A DNA stretch of 64,000 nucleotides from NCBI GenBank assembly GCA_903813345.2, contig CAIIXF020000001.1:51603885-51667884 (forward strand), in the 5' to 3' direction. The position numbers and the translations under genes were made by a program. Under the pieces are notes generated by a model. It was not told where the DNA came from, did not search any database, and saw only the letters and a program-made list of their open reading frames with translations. Source of the stretch: Owenia fusiformis (taxonomy: Eukaryota > Annelida > Polychaeta > Sabellida > Oweniidae). This document shows positions 10,357-22,048 of this stretch, piece by piece (the first letter of the stretch is position 1; each line of letters starts with the position of its first letter).

Positions 10357-10570
10357 CAACTTGAAGGCATAAGTGCGTCAGTGATTTTATGATGATAGCA
10401 TAGTATATCCACAGGTGATCACTGGGATTGCGAGTATTGTTCCACTCTCTATACATATACAGCAACCGGATTGCAAGTACTGACATCGGGACAAGAAGTG
10501 TTGCACTAGTGACAACTATGGTTGCATGGCATGGCGGTTGCAGCGCAAGTAATCGGAGTCATAAGCCCTT

Positions 10571-11210
10571 GACTCAGTGCATTGTCGTCGCTGAATCATA
10601 CCAAGAAGGTGTTGTTTCCAAGTCATTGCATGACCGCGCAGCGGGAATGCAAAGTTTAGGAAACAACGCCTGAGTGGAATGAAGCAGCTACAATGCGTTG
10701 AATTCTTTTCACACATTGCAAAATGTTTTCTCCAAAATCATCTAAAAGGAACAAAATCACTAAAAGAACACATTTTCAATGACATTTTCGCAAGGGTCAA
10801 GTTGGCATGTCATCAGATCCAATGTGAGAAGTCCATTCATGACCATGACAACTGTGTAACTGGTGACCTTGCCGCTGATGTGTTTATGAAGGATTTAAGC
10901 CCTGGACTCGGTGCATTGTTTGCTGAATCATGCCATGAAGGTGCTGTTTCCAAACCTTTGAATGAGCGCACAACAGAAATGCAATTTAGGAAACAACGCC
11001 TGAGTGGAATGAAACAACTACAATGCATTGAGTCTTGGGCTTAAATTTTTTCTTCAAAATCATCCAAAAGGAACGAAATTACTAAAAGAAATATTTTTAA
11101 TGAATTTTTTGCAAGGGTCAAGTTGGCAAGTCATCAAATCCAATGTGAAAAGTCCATTCATCACCATGACAACTGTTTAACTAGTGACCTTGCATGTGTT
11201 ATTGATATTT
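10571..11210 (+). repeat. Tandem dimer of a 334-bp unit containing a long imperfect hairpin
   Basis: The unit starting GACTCAGTGCATTG (10571) recurs at 10905 as GACTCGGTGCATTG, and both run through GGAAACAACGCCTGAGTGGA, CAAGGGTCAAGTTGGCA and GTGACCTTGC. Each unit begins with a hairpin of about 130 bp in which GTGTTGTTTCC pairs with GGAAACAACGCC. The single copy at 4009-4147 is the same hairpin in the other orientation. Confidence 0.8.
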
Positions 11211-11385
11211 CACACCCTGTTCATTATGTGAATACTCTGTTCTGATTGGCTGGAATCGGATACACCTTGCCTATCTGTATCTATGTGGATGATATTTCAC
11301 ACACGGTTCACACACGGTTCATCATGTGAATATTATGTTGTTCTGATTGGCTGGAATCAGACACACCTTGCCTAGCTATGTGTGC
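11205..11385 (+). repeat. Two-copy tandem duplication, about 84-bp offset
   Basis: GATATTTCACAC, TTCATTATGTGAATA, TTCTGATTGGCTGGAATC and ACACCTTGCCTA occur in order twice (starting near 11205 and 11289). The second copy contains an extra internal CACACGGTTCA repeat. Confidence 0.75.
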
Positions 11386-11524
11386 TTTTATATAAATATA
11401 CCTTCTTCATATGTGATCACTACATGGATGTAATCATTGTGCTACATAGGAGCAAAGGCAGTCATAATGCACTGAAACATGTGAATTAGTTTTAGACCCC
11501 AGTTTTTCCCGAGGTGTAACAATA

Positions 11525-12033
11525 GTGGAGAGGTTAAGCTAACGATGTTTTTCACAACGTAACCGTGAACGCAAAGTACAAAAATTAACAAAGGAATGTA
11601 TCGAGCGCTCATAGTTTTATGCGCGCTTAGTCTACTTCAGATACTCTTTCAGCTTCAGAGTTTCGGGTTTAGAACGGGAGATTTGAATATTTGACGTTGG
11701 GTCAACGGGAACCATTTTACTCGTGTCTATTGAACACTATGCTGTCAATTTTGATTTCGATGCACAGTTGAATTCTTGCTGAACACGATAATGTATGTCA
11801 TGCATGATTTAGCGCCAAAAATCTTACGAAACGAGCTCGTTTAAAATATGTATTAGAAAACCAGCTATAAAACCGCATCGACATATATAGAATCATTACA
11901 CGCTATGGTGTAGTCTAAACAAACACTGGATTTGAACGGCTATTTATATGAGAAAGCTACATGAATTTGTATATGGTCGAGTGATACGTACAGGTTCAGT
12001 TTCGATTATATATGCAAAGCTTAACCTCTCCAG
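11525..12033. mobile_element. TA-flanked MITE just upstream of PPP1R8 (509 bp)
   Basis: GTGGAGAGGTTAAGCT at the left is inverted at the right (AGCTTAACCTCTCCAG). TA precedes the left end (11523-11524) and follows the right end (12034-12035). Beyond the 16-bp ends the two halves do not match, and no transposase is present. The right end is only 85 bp from the PPP1R8 start codon, so the element sits in or next to the promoter. Confidence 0.7.
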
Positions 12034-12091
12034 TATAGATTAGAAGTCCATGGTCCATGATAGAAGCCAGGAAAAATGACAGGTCCCTCTA

Positions 12092-12101
12092 CGCATGCGC
12101 A
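12092..12101. promoter_or_regulatory. NRF1-type site upstream of PPP1R8
   Basis: CGCATGCGCA matches the conserved core of the animal NRF-1 binding site (consensus YGCGCAYGCGCR). It lies 18 bp before the start codon, the usual position near the start site of housekeeping genes. Confidence 0.5.
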
Positions 12102-12114
12102 GTACATTTGTTTT

Positions 12115-12123
12115 CAAGATGGC
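12115..12123 (+). promoter_or_regulatory. YY1-type site overlapping the PPP1R8 start codon
   Basis: CAAGATGGCG is the YY1 motif in its typical downstream-of-start-site orientation, with the ATG of the motif serving as the initiator codon. It implies a very short 5' untranslated region. Confidence 0.45.
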
Positions 12124-15100
12124 GAATACATTTGATGTTCCAACGTGGTAAGAATTTGACCAATATTACATTACTTACATTTCTGATTTCAACAATATAT
12201 TTGCTGATACGTTGTGATAAGTATGTAAAAGCAAATGCATTCGACAGAAAGCGTTTCTCTACCATAATCAGTGAGATTTGACCTATAGATTGAAGCAATT
12301 TCCTTTTTTTTCATTCATTTTTTTCATGATTTTCTGCAGTGTGCATTGTAATTTGGCCTAGTCTTGATTCTTCTCACCAGTATATTTTCAGAGTAGCTCC
12401 CGGCTTGAGTAACATAATCCAACATAAATGACAAAAGTCTAACCAATATTTGTGATGTATGGAACACATCAAACATGGCCTACAAAATGAAGCTAGAGCT
12501 CTACAATGGGGAACATATAAAGAATTACTATAGGGCGAAGGGGTGTAACGTCGACACCATTTTGGGGTAACTTCGACATGTGGAATAACTTCGACACCTT
12601 GTTGTTTATTTGTTCTAATTTCCGATCTTAGAGGAAGCCATGTTTTTTTTCTCGCATGGATCGAGATCTCGTGAGATTTTAATTTTTCCAGAAATCAAAC
12701 ATGGCGGAAAATGGAAATTCAACTTCTAATAAGTGTCGAAGTTACCCCGTCTCTTATGTCGACTTTATCCCATATGTCGACGTTACACCCCTTTGCCCTA
12801 GCTATGAAAATTACATGCTGTCGCACATGTTATAAATTCTTACCTCAGTGTATTCAGTGCTCTATATTCTCCGTCCTAGTAAGTCCAGATATAGTGGAAT
12901 TTGTGTTCATAATGACAAATAAGAACTTAAAAATTTGAAGTGGATATTCATGTGTTAATGCCTACTCTTCAAATGTTGAGGTGATTTTAGAGCCCGATTA
13001 GGCCACAATGAGGATTGGCTCCCAGAATGCAACATGACTTGTGCCAGCTTTCAAAATGCTGTTCCACCATTTTGAAACCTGTCACGAGTAAATGAGGTTA
13101 ACTGATGTTGCATTCTGGGAGTCAATCCTCCTTTGATCACAAACACGACGATTCATTACAGTAAAATTTTAAATGTTTGGAACTACTTTGAATCTAAAAA
13201 AAGCAATTCATATTGAAACAGAATATGTAAAAATAGAAACATTTATACATGTCCTAACTTTTATGTTATTTTTGTAAAAATTAACATGGCTGAAACTCCC
13301 TAAATTACAAGAGGCCACAGCTTTGCTGCACATTATACATAACTGAAATATACAAAAGTTAGGACTTGTACATATGTTTCCATTTTTTCATATACTGTTG
13401 CAATATAGTCATTTGATTGCTTATTTTTTAAATTCAAAGCAGTTCAAAACATTTAAAATTTTAATGTGCAGACTAGACTACACATATTTTGTAGTTGTAC
13501 AGCAAATACAAGTAAAAGATTGGGACGTTCTCAGGACACTAGTCCTGGCACAAGATCACAAGAGACCACAAGTTAATTGCATATGAAAGTTATCTGAAAT
13601 TTACAAAAGTACTGCATACAATATGAATATATTTTTTCTGATTGTATATTTTTAGTTTTTTTACGAACAAAAACATTGCAATGGATTAATCTATAAATTA
13701 TCTTTTTCGAAAAAGTATCCAGATGAAAGCCAACAAATGACCAAATGTTTTGATCAAAAGTTGTAATAACTTACTTGTCAATATATATCTGGGCACAGTA
13801 TCATTTTTATTAGGGAGATTTAATCAATAGATAATTACATATAACTTTATTCCAGGGCTGGGAAGCCACCTCCAGGACTTCACTTAGATGTCACAAAGGA
13901 TGACAAGATGGTACAGGTAAGAAACAAATCAGATGATGTCATTTCAGTTTTGTACATAAATATGAAAAAACATGGATATGACATATTTAAACAACTTTGA
14001 TCAGAATTGTAAAAGTGTGTATAATGATAACATTATTTTCTTTCAAAGACACATATCAGCCTTTCTTTTGAATGCACACCAATATTTTTCTGCTCGAAAA
14101 ATGCAGTGGGTGATAAAATGATAAAATAGACCTACATGATAAGCATGTTATTAGGGAATACTTAATGTCTTTGAAAACCATTTTAACTAAAATTACTTAC
14201 AACTAAAATAGAAACAAGGGTAAATGTTGAGGTATTCAATACAGTGATCTCCACAGTATTTTTTCTCAAGTTGGTGCAAAATTCTCATTTCCACAATTCA
14301 GACCAAAATTGATAAAAATATGCCCCTTTTCATGCTTTTCTCATTTTCAAGTGGGTGCAAATGGATTTTCAGTTGAGTACAAGCCTATTTTCAAGTTTTG
14401 ACAAATTTTGTAGTTGAAAACAAAAACACATCCCTCAGGAGAATTTTGGAGATGCACTGTGCATTTATAAGAGTAAATGTGGTTATAACAGTTTAGCTAC
14501 TAAACTTGGAAATGGCTAGTACTTGCATATTTAGATTGTATAGTATCTTACATAAATTTATTTGGGGGAGTGAAAAAGGAAAAGATAGAATAAAAAGAAA
14601 TGTTTTAAGGCAAAGTTATGATAAGGGAGGTTTCAAAATGATAGATATTTTTGTAAGTCAGGATGCACTCTTAATGACATGGGTTAAGAGAATTGTTGCA
14701 ATTGAAAATTCAAATTCAAAATGGAAAGTAATAGCGCTACATTACTTAAACAAATTGGGACTTGGCGAAGATATTTTTAAATATAATACAAATGAGCGAA
14801 ACCTTAAATCAAAAATAAAGTTAAAAGAAATTCCAGTTTTCTATGAATATTTAGTTAGTATTTGGCTTAAATATCAACATGTTAACAAGGAGAGACCTGT
14901 TAAAAATTCTGAAATTCTATGGAATAATGAGAAAATACAATACAGGAAAAATAACATATATTTTTGTGAATGGAAAAGAAAAGGAATTAAAATGGTAAAA
15001 GATGTATTAAATGAAAATAACACAATAAAAAACTATGAAGAAATTGTAGCGATAACTGGTGCAAGTCCAAGTAGACTTTTAGAATACAACATTGTAAGAA

Positions 15101-18100
15101 CAGCTTTATCTAATATTATCATCATAAATGGATGTGATAATGACAATAAATTTTTAAACAAAAACATAAATGTTCAAAATTCAAAATCAAAAGATTTTTA
15201 TCAATATATATTAAGTCTTAATTAGGGTTGAGACGAGTCGAAAAAATCCGATTCGAGTCGAATCCGATTCGAGTCAGAAAATGACGATTCGAGTTTCGAA
15301 TCCGTTTCGAGTCGCGAAAGTGCGAACAACATCGCTTTTGACCGTTCGTATTTTTAATGCGTCAATGGTGGAAAGCCGGAAATATAAACAAACACAATTC
15401 TGATTTTATTACATATATTCTTTCATTTATGTGTACATACAATATAATAATTTAATATAAGCATATCCAAGTCATTGAAACTTATATATTCAACGCAATA
15501 TCGAGTAAAAACATGCATATTGACAGTATTTTTCTGAATTTTTTTATTTTTTCGAATTTTTTTCTCAACTCGAAAATGATTCGATTCATCAACTTCGATT
15601 CGACTCGACTCGAAGCCCCAAACCCGCGAGTCCTCGACTCATCGGGTTGTCGTCTCACCCCTAGTCTTAATCAATCAATTCCAAATTGTGAAGAAAAGTG
15701 GAAAGGCTATTATCCAACAATAAATTGGAAAGAGATTTGGAGTCGAATAAAAGCCTTAAAAGAACCAAGATTAAAAACGCTACAATATAAACTTCTACAT
15801 AGAATTTATCCTACGAATATACTTTTAGAAAAAATGAAAATATCAAATTCACCAAACTGTAAATATTGTAATCACATGCTAGACACATATGAACATTTCT
15901 TTATACAATGTCCAAAGATTAGAGAAATATGGAATGAAGTAGAGAATCTAGTTTTGAAGAAATATTTTTATTACCCTAGATTGAATGTGACTGATAAGTT
16001 ATTTGGAATCAAATTAAAATCCAGATCGGAGGAAGTATATATAAATAGCCTAATTGTCATAGCTAAGGTTTGTGTGAGTAAATATAAATATGGAAATTAT
16101 CCAAATATTTTATGTTTGCTCAGAAGTGAAATAGCAATTAGGAAATTGTAAAGAAAATATTATTATATATTGTTGTAGTAAAATATAATGTACTGTACTG
16201 TAATATGTTTATGTAGAAGCAATAAAAAAAAAAATATATATTTAGATTGTATAGAAACTCATAAACATCATGTACACATTATGCAGTCCATCGAAGCAGA
16301 CCTTTGAAATTGAACAAAATTCAGTTCAGACTTCAGATAACATACTTTTAATTGGTAGGAAATTGTGCTTTTACCTAGATTTTGACATATGATTTTCAAA
16401 AACATTTGGGTACAAAAATCTAGACTTTGTAGAGCTAAGGCAATCATTTTGAATTTTTATCTTAACCATCCCCAAATCCTTCCAAGCAAACCATTAAAGG
16501 TCCCATTTATTAAAAATTTTAGTGATTCTTTTTGGTATAGATATCTCTGATTTGTGTTTAACTAGTTATTAAGCTTGATATTTGTCACCATGTCTGTATA
16601 AAATTCAATCCAGATATCATTGTTACATCAAGATATTGCCATCCTATTAGTACCAACTTGTCGCATCACAATTATAGAAAAAATATGATGATATAATGAG
16701 TATAAATGACACACGCCCCATCATATATGAACTTTCTATATTTAAAGGATTATCGCAATGAGTGATCAGTAAATAGTTCATCTAAAGTAATAATAATGAA
16801 CGATAAGCTATAAAATACAGGATATGAGTCTTTATAAAACTGTGTCACCTATTTTCTATCCAGGGGTTTTCTATTAACATTTAAAATATGATGATATAAT
16901 AGCTCTGTAAGTTAACCTGACATAGCTACTTTAGATAATTGAAATAAGTTGATTCTATGATTCCAGACAAATTAACAGAACATTAACTTTTCAGTATCCA
17001 TAAATCAATCTATTTCCATTTTCTAAGATTTGGTATATTTAAACTCTCATGGTTATATAATTACAGAGGTGACCTTTAGAAATGACTATTAAGTGGGAAA
17101 CTTGAAATCAGACTGGTTTCACGTCTCAGAATAAAAAGATTCTGTACAAATTCAAAACTCGGAATATACAAGCACATTTGACTGTCTGAGTTCTGGGGCC
17201 GTGAATTCGTACGATCCGCGATCCGATCTGGATAAATTTCGTCATGGTAATGATGCATTGTGGGATTAATCCAAGAATTTATCCAAAAATCGGTGAATTC
17301 GTACGATCCTGGGATTAATCTCAGGATAAATCTCAATCCACCTCTTGAGGTGGATTACTTTTTGGATAAATTTTATCCGAATTCCAATGCAAATTGGATA
17401 AATCTTGGGGATTCCCCCTCATAATCCTCGGATCGTACGAATTCACCAAATATTTATCGGATTAGTAATCCAAGATTTATCCTAGAAGATAAAATTTATC
17501 CGGATCGGATCGCGGATCGTACGAATTCACGGCCCCTGATCCATGAAGTATTCAAGTCATGCTCAAAAGCAAAATAAAATGATAAAAAGCAAAATAAAAT
17601 GATTTAAAAGTTTTTATGTCTTCCTAACAAGTGATGGCATAATAGTTCTCAACTTTTTTTGTGGATTGTGTTCGATGGTTGGTGTTTGGCATCTGTAACA
17701 GCGTCTGTAACAAATTACGGTCAGCATTTGTAACAAATGGCAAGTGCTGATATTTTGGATGTTAATGTCGTGTTATATCATACTGCACAAGAACAGTACT
17801 CATCTTCTCTTATCACCATAGAGATGATGACAACACATGTGCGAAATGAACCAAAGGAGTCTACATGTATCAGCCTTTCAGTTAGAGTCACTGGAAGGAT
17901 ATTAGGGACTCCTACAACTTATCAAATCTAAATAATTATTATTCATTAGGATGGGGTCAATAATGTCCGATATGTATAAAATACACTATTGACTTGGAGG
18001 GTCCATTGACCAAAATATTTTTTTTAATTCCATATTTGTCACTTAATTTACTTTTCTTTAAAAATTAATTGGCAGAGCTTCAATGTTTTTCACATTCCCG

Positions 18101-20917
18101 GTGGTAACATCTTGTCATTTTTTGAATGTCTTACATGTATTTGTCTTTTTGTTTGGTGCGCATAGATATTTAGACCCGATCCTAGTATACTGTTCCACTG
18201 GTCAACTCCTATGTATTTTGATGCTTTCAGAAACTTATGATTGATGAGAAGAAATGTTATTTTTTCGGTCGCAACAAAGACATGTGTGATTTCTGTATTG
18301 ACCACCAGTCCTGTTCACGTATCCATGCAGCTCTAGTGTGGCATAAACACCTCAACAGACCATTTATAGTCGACCTAGGCAGCAGTAAGTAGACAACTTT
18401 CACCAATCAAATACCAATCATCTTCACATTGAAATTTAACATTGAATGTATGAGTTTCATAGCTTCGGAAATATTTTTCAAAAATGTGTCCATCTCATCA
18501 TGTGTATAAATATACCATTGTCCATTCTGGACAAATTATCAGGCATGTTTAAAGGTATGATATTACAATGATATTCTCATGTTTAGATGTTAAAACTCTA
18601 CAACTTCCATATTATAGCCCATGGTACATTTGTCGGAACAATCAGGCTTGAGTCCAGGAAGCCTCAACAGGTCCCTTTAGACAGTAAGCTCCACTTTGGT
18701 GCCTCAACCAGGAAATACATAATCAGAGAGAGACCCCAAAATGTGCCTCAGCCCAACAATGATGATTCTATGACTGAAGATATGGATGTCAGCTTACTGG
18801 GTCTTCCTGAGACAGAAACAGAATTAGAAGTATGTTGAATATAGTAATATTATTAGTGTAGTATTATAGTATGGTATTTTGTTGTGTCCAAATGCTTTAA
18901 TACACACTGTACATTGTATTCTCTTGCTGAATATATTCCATATTAACGTAGTAAAAGAGCATTAAAGACGTTTTAGCAAAACTAAAGGTTATTCCACTTC
19001 TCGAAACTCTTTACAGTTAAAATTGATGGTGTTATCAGGATATCTGATTTTGTAAAACGCTTTCCACTAAGAATCTAATGTTTTTTTCTAGTGTAATTCC
19101 AGTAATTGTGGGCTGGATTCTCAAGATAATCAAAATTCGTGTTTTTAAAAAGTAACCCATTGGATATTGAGATTTTTCTAATCCTCATTTTATCCTGCCC
19201 TATTATACTTACATTTTCTTACAGAATTTAACAGAATTCAACACAGCTCACAACAGGCGTGTTGTGTCAATATCAGACATAAGAGATGAAAATACCAGCA
19301 CAGTAAACCCTCTCAAGCGGAAAAAGCGTGCCTTTGCCCATGTGTCATTTAATGAAGATGAGCAGGTTATCAATCCAGGTAGGCCATGTGACTAAAGAAA
19401 ATCATTATTAAGCAAAATTAATCTATTTTTTTGCAGTTTTACATCAAGATGTATTTTTTAAGGACTATGTTTATTTGGATTAAAAACACTATGATATTGA
19501 TCAGATATAATGTATCAGAACAGGGGAGAAGTGGTTTCTATGAGATCGTTATATTTTTGAGTATGAATTGTAACTGTCTTCTCTTTCTGATGATCGAGCC
19601 AACATTTACTTGAACGTGTGTGCGATTTTGTTGAAATTTTATATGTGCTACTTAGAAACATATTACACTTTCTTATGACAATTTGGCTAGTGAGTGACCA
19701 TTTTGAAAATGGTGGCCATTTTTGCTATAACTGAAAAAGTAGTAGAAAGATTTTGTAAAAATGGCAGTCATGGCTGTTCGATGGGATTTGCTACACTTAT
19801 GCTTTGCAATTATCTGGTTTCATTTGTAAGCTGTTGAGAGCTTTCATAATGAAATCAAAGGTCCCAAGATAGATGTCTCATTTTTTCTGGAAATAAATTT
19901 TTCAAGTTAACCTTAACGAATCATTACATTAACTTTTTTGATACTTTAACTTTTGTTTTGCAGAGGACATTGATCCAAGTGTAGGGCGGTTTAGAAATAT
20001 GGTTTCTACGACAGTGATACCAAATAAAGTAAGTTTACACCGACTTGTTGCTGTATTCAAACGAGTCTGTTATCCTAACTATTTCCTGGGGAATATGTTA
20101 CTGAGGAGTGAAATATTTGTTTGACGAACATTGGATGGTACAGATTTTAGCTTGAAGAAACGTTCAAGTAATATGCCCATGGCTACTTCACTCACATTGG
20201 GTATCATTGCTATAACTTTATTTTATGATAAGGTTATGACACTATCCTTGATTTCTGCTTGAGGTTATGTTATGAGAACATATCAGCTTATGATATATTA
20301 GGATATATTAACCTCCTTAATTCCCTACTACTGCTGTTACTGTAACTTTGTCAGTGTTTATCAAGTTTATATAATTTATATTTTGAATATTTATAATGGA
20401 TATGTGTCTCCTTAGTTTCCATAACTTTACAAAGTTTGTATTTAGAGTGTAAAATTGCAAAAATATAAAAAAGATGCCAAGACATCCAAGATGATAGAAC
20501 TTGAATTAAATTTAATGTGATTAGACATAAAATACTGATATGTTTGAAAACCTGTATTTAATTAATAATTTAAAATATGTCATTTTTCAGAGATCAAGAA
20601 CAGATGCTGGAGGCGGAGGGGGTGGTATGAATGATTCAATTAGCACAAAGCTACACAATTTCCCATATGCCCAGAACAGAGACTTATACAGTGATATGGC
20701 CACACCTACGTCACCAACATCAACATTTTCATTCTCATCAAAACTTGGATTACCTATGCCCAATCTGGCTCCAGATCTAGACATTATGCCAGAGGCAGTG
20801 GTGAACATTAATCCAACTCCAGTTATGATGAACATTGAAGAACCTAATGGACCAAAGAAGAAGAAATATGCCAAGGAGGCATGGCCAGGGAAAAAGCCAC
20901 ATCATTTATTAGTGTAG
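12119..20917 (+). CDS. PPP1R8: Nuclear inhibitor of protein phosphatase 1 (NIPP1)
   Basis: Exons: 12119-12147, 13856-13916, 18231-18384, 18618-18829, 19225-19378, 19964-20028, 20591-20917; all introns GT-AG, frame kept, about 333 residues (vertebrate protein about 350). It starts MANTFDVPTWAGKPPPGLHL. Residues about 30-105 form the FHA phosphopeptide-binding domain, with the conserved FGRN and SCSRIHAALV loops and the THGTF strand. The central part has LPETETELENLTEFNTAHN, then a basic stretch before HVSF and INPEDIDPSVGRFRNMV, the PP1-binding region. The C-terminus KKKKYAKEAWPGKKP is almost invariant. NIPP1 targets PP1 in the nucleus and its FHA domain binds phosphorylated splicing factors such as SF3B1 and CDC5L. 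Oddity: the PP1 docking motif is HVSF instead of the vertebrate RVTF. Intron 2 (4.3 kb) is swollen by a LINE, a hAT and a palindromic element. Confidence 0.96.
12533..12798. mobile_element. TA-flanked inverted-repeat element in PPP1R8 intron 1 (266 bp)
   Basis: GGGCGAAGGGGTGTAACGTC at the left is inverted at the right (GGGCAAAGGGGTGTAACGTC), with TA on both outer sides (12531-12532, 12799-12800). Subterminal repeats of GGGTAACTTCGACA and GTCGACAT occur in both halves. TIR and TA suggest a mariner-like non-autonomous element. Confidence 0.65.
13010..13380. repeat. Two adjacent inverted repeats in PPP1R8 intron 1
   Basis: GAGGATTGGCTCCCAGAATG (arm 13010-13035) is inverted at 13105-13130 with one mismatch. 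A second pair, 13236-13264 (GAAACATTTATACATGTCCT...) with 13353-13380, follows immediately. Both are probably small non-autonomous elements; no target duplications were found. Confidence 0.6.
14544..16151 (+). pseudogene. LINE ORF2 C-terminal fragment, interrupted
   Basis: Two open pieces, 14544-15222 and 15672-16151 (stop at 16149-16151), belong to one ORF2 tail. They are separated by the hAT insertion at 15223-15663. The first piece reads into host intron sequence at its start, so the upstream ATG at 14506 is not part of the element. No reverse transcriptase or endonuclease domain remains, so it cannot move by itself. Few disabling changes are seen apart from the insertion, which suggests the LINE copy is young. 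Confidence 0.85.
15223..15663. mobile_element. hAT-type MITE nested in the LINE, 8-bp target duplication (441 bp)
   Basis: The ends are TAGGGTTGAGACGA and, inverted, TAGGGGTGAGACGA. The same 8 bp GTCTTAAT flank both sides (15215-15222, 15664-15671). Inside, GATTCGAGTCGAA and variants are repeated near both ends as subterminal repeats. An 8-bp duplication with TAGGG-type tips is the hAT pattern. It inserted after the LINE. Confidence 0.9.
17193..17538. mobile_element. Nested-palindrome element in PPP1R8 intron 2 (346 bp)
   Basis: The left end, CTGGGGCCGTGAATTCGTAC continuing GATCCGCGATCCGATC, is inverted at the right over about 48 bp. A second pair inside repeats GTGAATTCGTACGATCC in both orientations (about 17291 and 17445), and the centre (CCACCTCTTGAGGTGG) is itself palindromic. 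The word GGATAAAT recurs throughout. No clear target duplication. Confidence 0.75.
17665..17775 (+). repeat. Dispersed TGTAACAAATGGCAGG repeat, copy 2
   Basis: TGTTCGATGGTTGGTGTTTGG, then TCTGTAACA and TTTGTAACAAATGGCAAGTG, then TGATATTTTGGATGTTAAT, collinear with the copy at 51971-52070. Confidence 0.6.
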
Positions 20918-21475
20918 CGAATGGTGAGCGGGTAGGGGGAGGGCGTACTTTTGTTGTACCCGGTTTCAATACAAAATATGAATTATTGTTTTTATACATA
21001 TCATTGGTGTATAAATGGAGCATTTTGATGATATTCATTAACAATTTTAAGAATTGTTTTCAATTTTGATCTTTGAGGTTTTTAGCTCATATAGATAAGT
21101 ATTCTTTTTCAATGGAGACTGGAGAGGTTTCTCAAAATAGATTATTGCTAAAAGCGTATCCACAACTGCATCTTGTTTTAATTGAACTTGTACATATAAG
21201 TTTGGTGAATATGTTACGGAATTGAAATAAGTTGTAAATGAGATAAAAACATTGTGTGAAATCTATCTATTGAAATGAAAAGACTTAGTAGTAATGCAGT
21301 GCTTTAAAATCATGACGTCATTGTCAACATATTTATGGAGAGTATCAATGAAAGTAGAGATCAATGTTTGTTTGAATGAATGAATGTATTATGTATGCAG
21401 TTGTTCAGACTCAAATATTGCAATAAATTCTACAGTACAGCAATTTTAAATAATACCTTACAAATGTTGTTTATT
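20918..21475. terminator. Convergent 3' ends of PPP1R8 and GXYLT with candidate poly(A) signals
   Basis: AATAAA at 21422-21427 (+) lies about 500 bp after the PPP1R8 stop. TTTATT at 21470-21475 is AATAAA on the minus strand, about 570 bp after the GXYLT stop. If both are used, the two genes end within about 50 bp of each other or overlap slightly. No other gene is seen in this interval. Confidence 0.4.
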
Positions 21476-21746
21476 GCAAAATTACTAAATTGTGTATACA
21501 GCTTTAGCACAGGAATATACATTAATATTTAAAACTGTATTCAATTGAGAGGGTTCATAATACTATAATATGTGAGATTGGGGAAAAATATGAATTTTGA
21601 ATTGAATGAACAACATGTGACCTTTGATGACACTGGCTGGTTGAATCATATGGCACAGAGATCCCAATCCTGTCAATTTCAATTTTATAAGTTATTGAAT
21701 GATTTGAAGTGCAACGCAGGATATAACGTTTTTATCGTGTGATCCT

Positions 21747-21837
21747 CTGTATTGCTACTGAGATTGTCCCCTCCGTACCAATATTTTCTGTATTGCGACG
21801 GAGATGATCAACGGGGACAATCTCAGTAGCAATACAG
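21747..21837. repeat. Hairpin with 25-bp perfect arms
   Basis: CTGTATTGCTACTGAGATTG (arm 21747-21771) is exactly inverted at 21813-21837. The loop holds a second short pair (TCCGTACC.../TTGCGACGGA). It lies in the probable 3' untranslated region of the minus-strand GXYLT gene, so the transcript could form a stable stem there. Confidence 0.75.
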
Positions 21838-22048
21838 ATTGGTACAGCACAAGAACTGACCAATCAGAGGGCTTCATTTTACAGATCATACGATAATAGC
21901 ATGACGTACAGTTGATTTTTCCAGAAGCTGTCAGCATTTTAAATTTCAATATCGACCAGTATAGGTATATGCTGACCACATGAGTGCTGAACGCTTATTG
22001 TGAAAAAAAATCATGAGTATTCTAACTGGATGAATGTGACTGGAACTA

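Larger units (their letters stand above)
8117..10530. repeat. Degenerate tandem-repeat landscape broken by insertions
   Basis: The phrase GTGGTTGCAAGTAATG and variants recur at about 8187, 9210, 9320, 9380, 9774, 10160, 10194, 10430 and 10470, with roughly 60-bp spacing where uninterrupted (for example GTGTTGCAAGTAATG then GTGGTTGCAAATAT). The elements at 8210, 9424, 9798 and 10227 appear to have landed inside an old minisatellite and split it. Confidence 0.45.
14544..16237 (+). mobile_element. 5'-truncated L1-like LINE with 17-bp target duplication
   Basis: The 17 bp ATATTTAGATTGTATAG occur at 14527-14543 and again at 16238-16254, bracketing sequence that ends in AATAAAAAAAAAAA. The insert encodes only the C-terminal part of ORF2: an opening KFIWGSEKGKDRIKRNVL with KGGFKMIDI, a motif typical of the region after the reverse transcriptase in L1/Tx1-group LINEs, and a terminal zinc-knuckle region (CKYCNHMLDTYEHFFIQCP). 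Severe 5' truncation, an A-rich tail and a target duplication are all signs of target-primed reverse transcription. It lies in sense orientation in PPP1R8 intron 2. Confidence 0.9.

Noticed and set aside
14506-14543. ATG start of the long frame in PPP1R8 intron 2
   Set aside because: The 17-bp target duplication shows the LINE begins at 14544, so the start codon and first dozen residues are host intron sequence in frame by chance.
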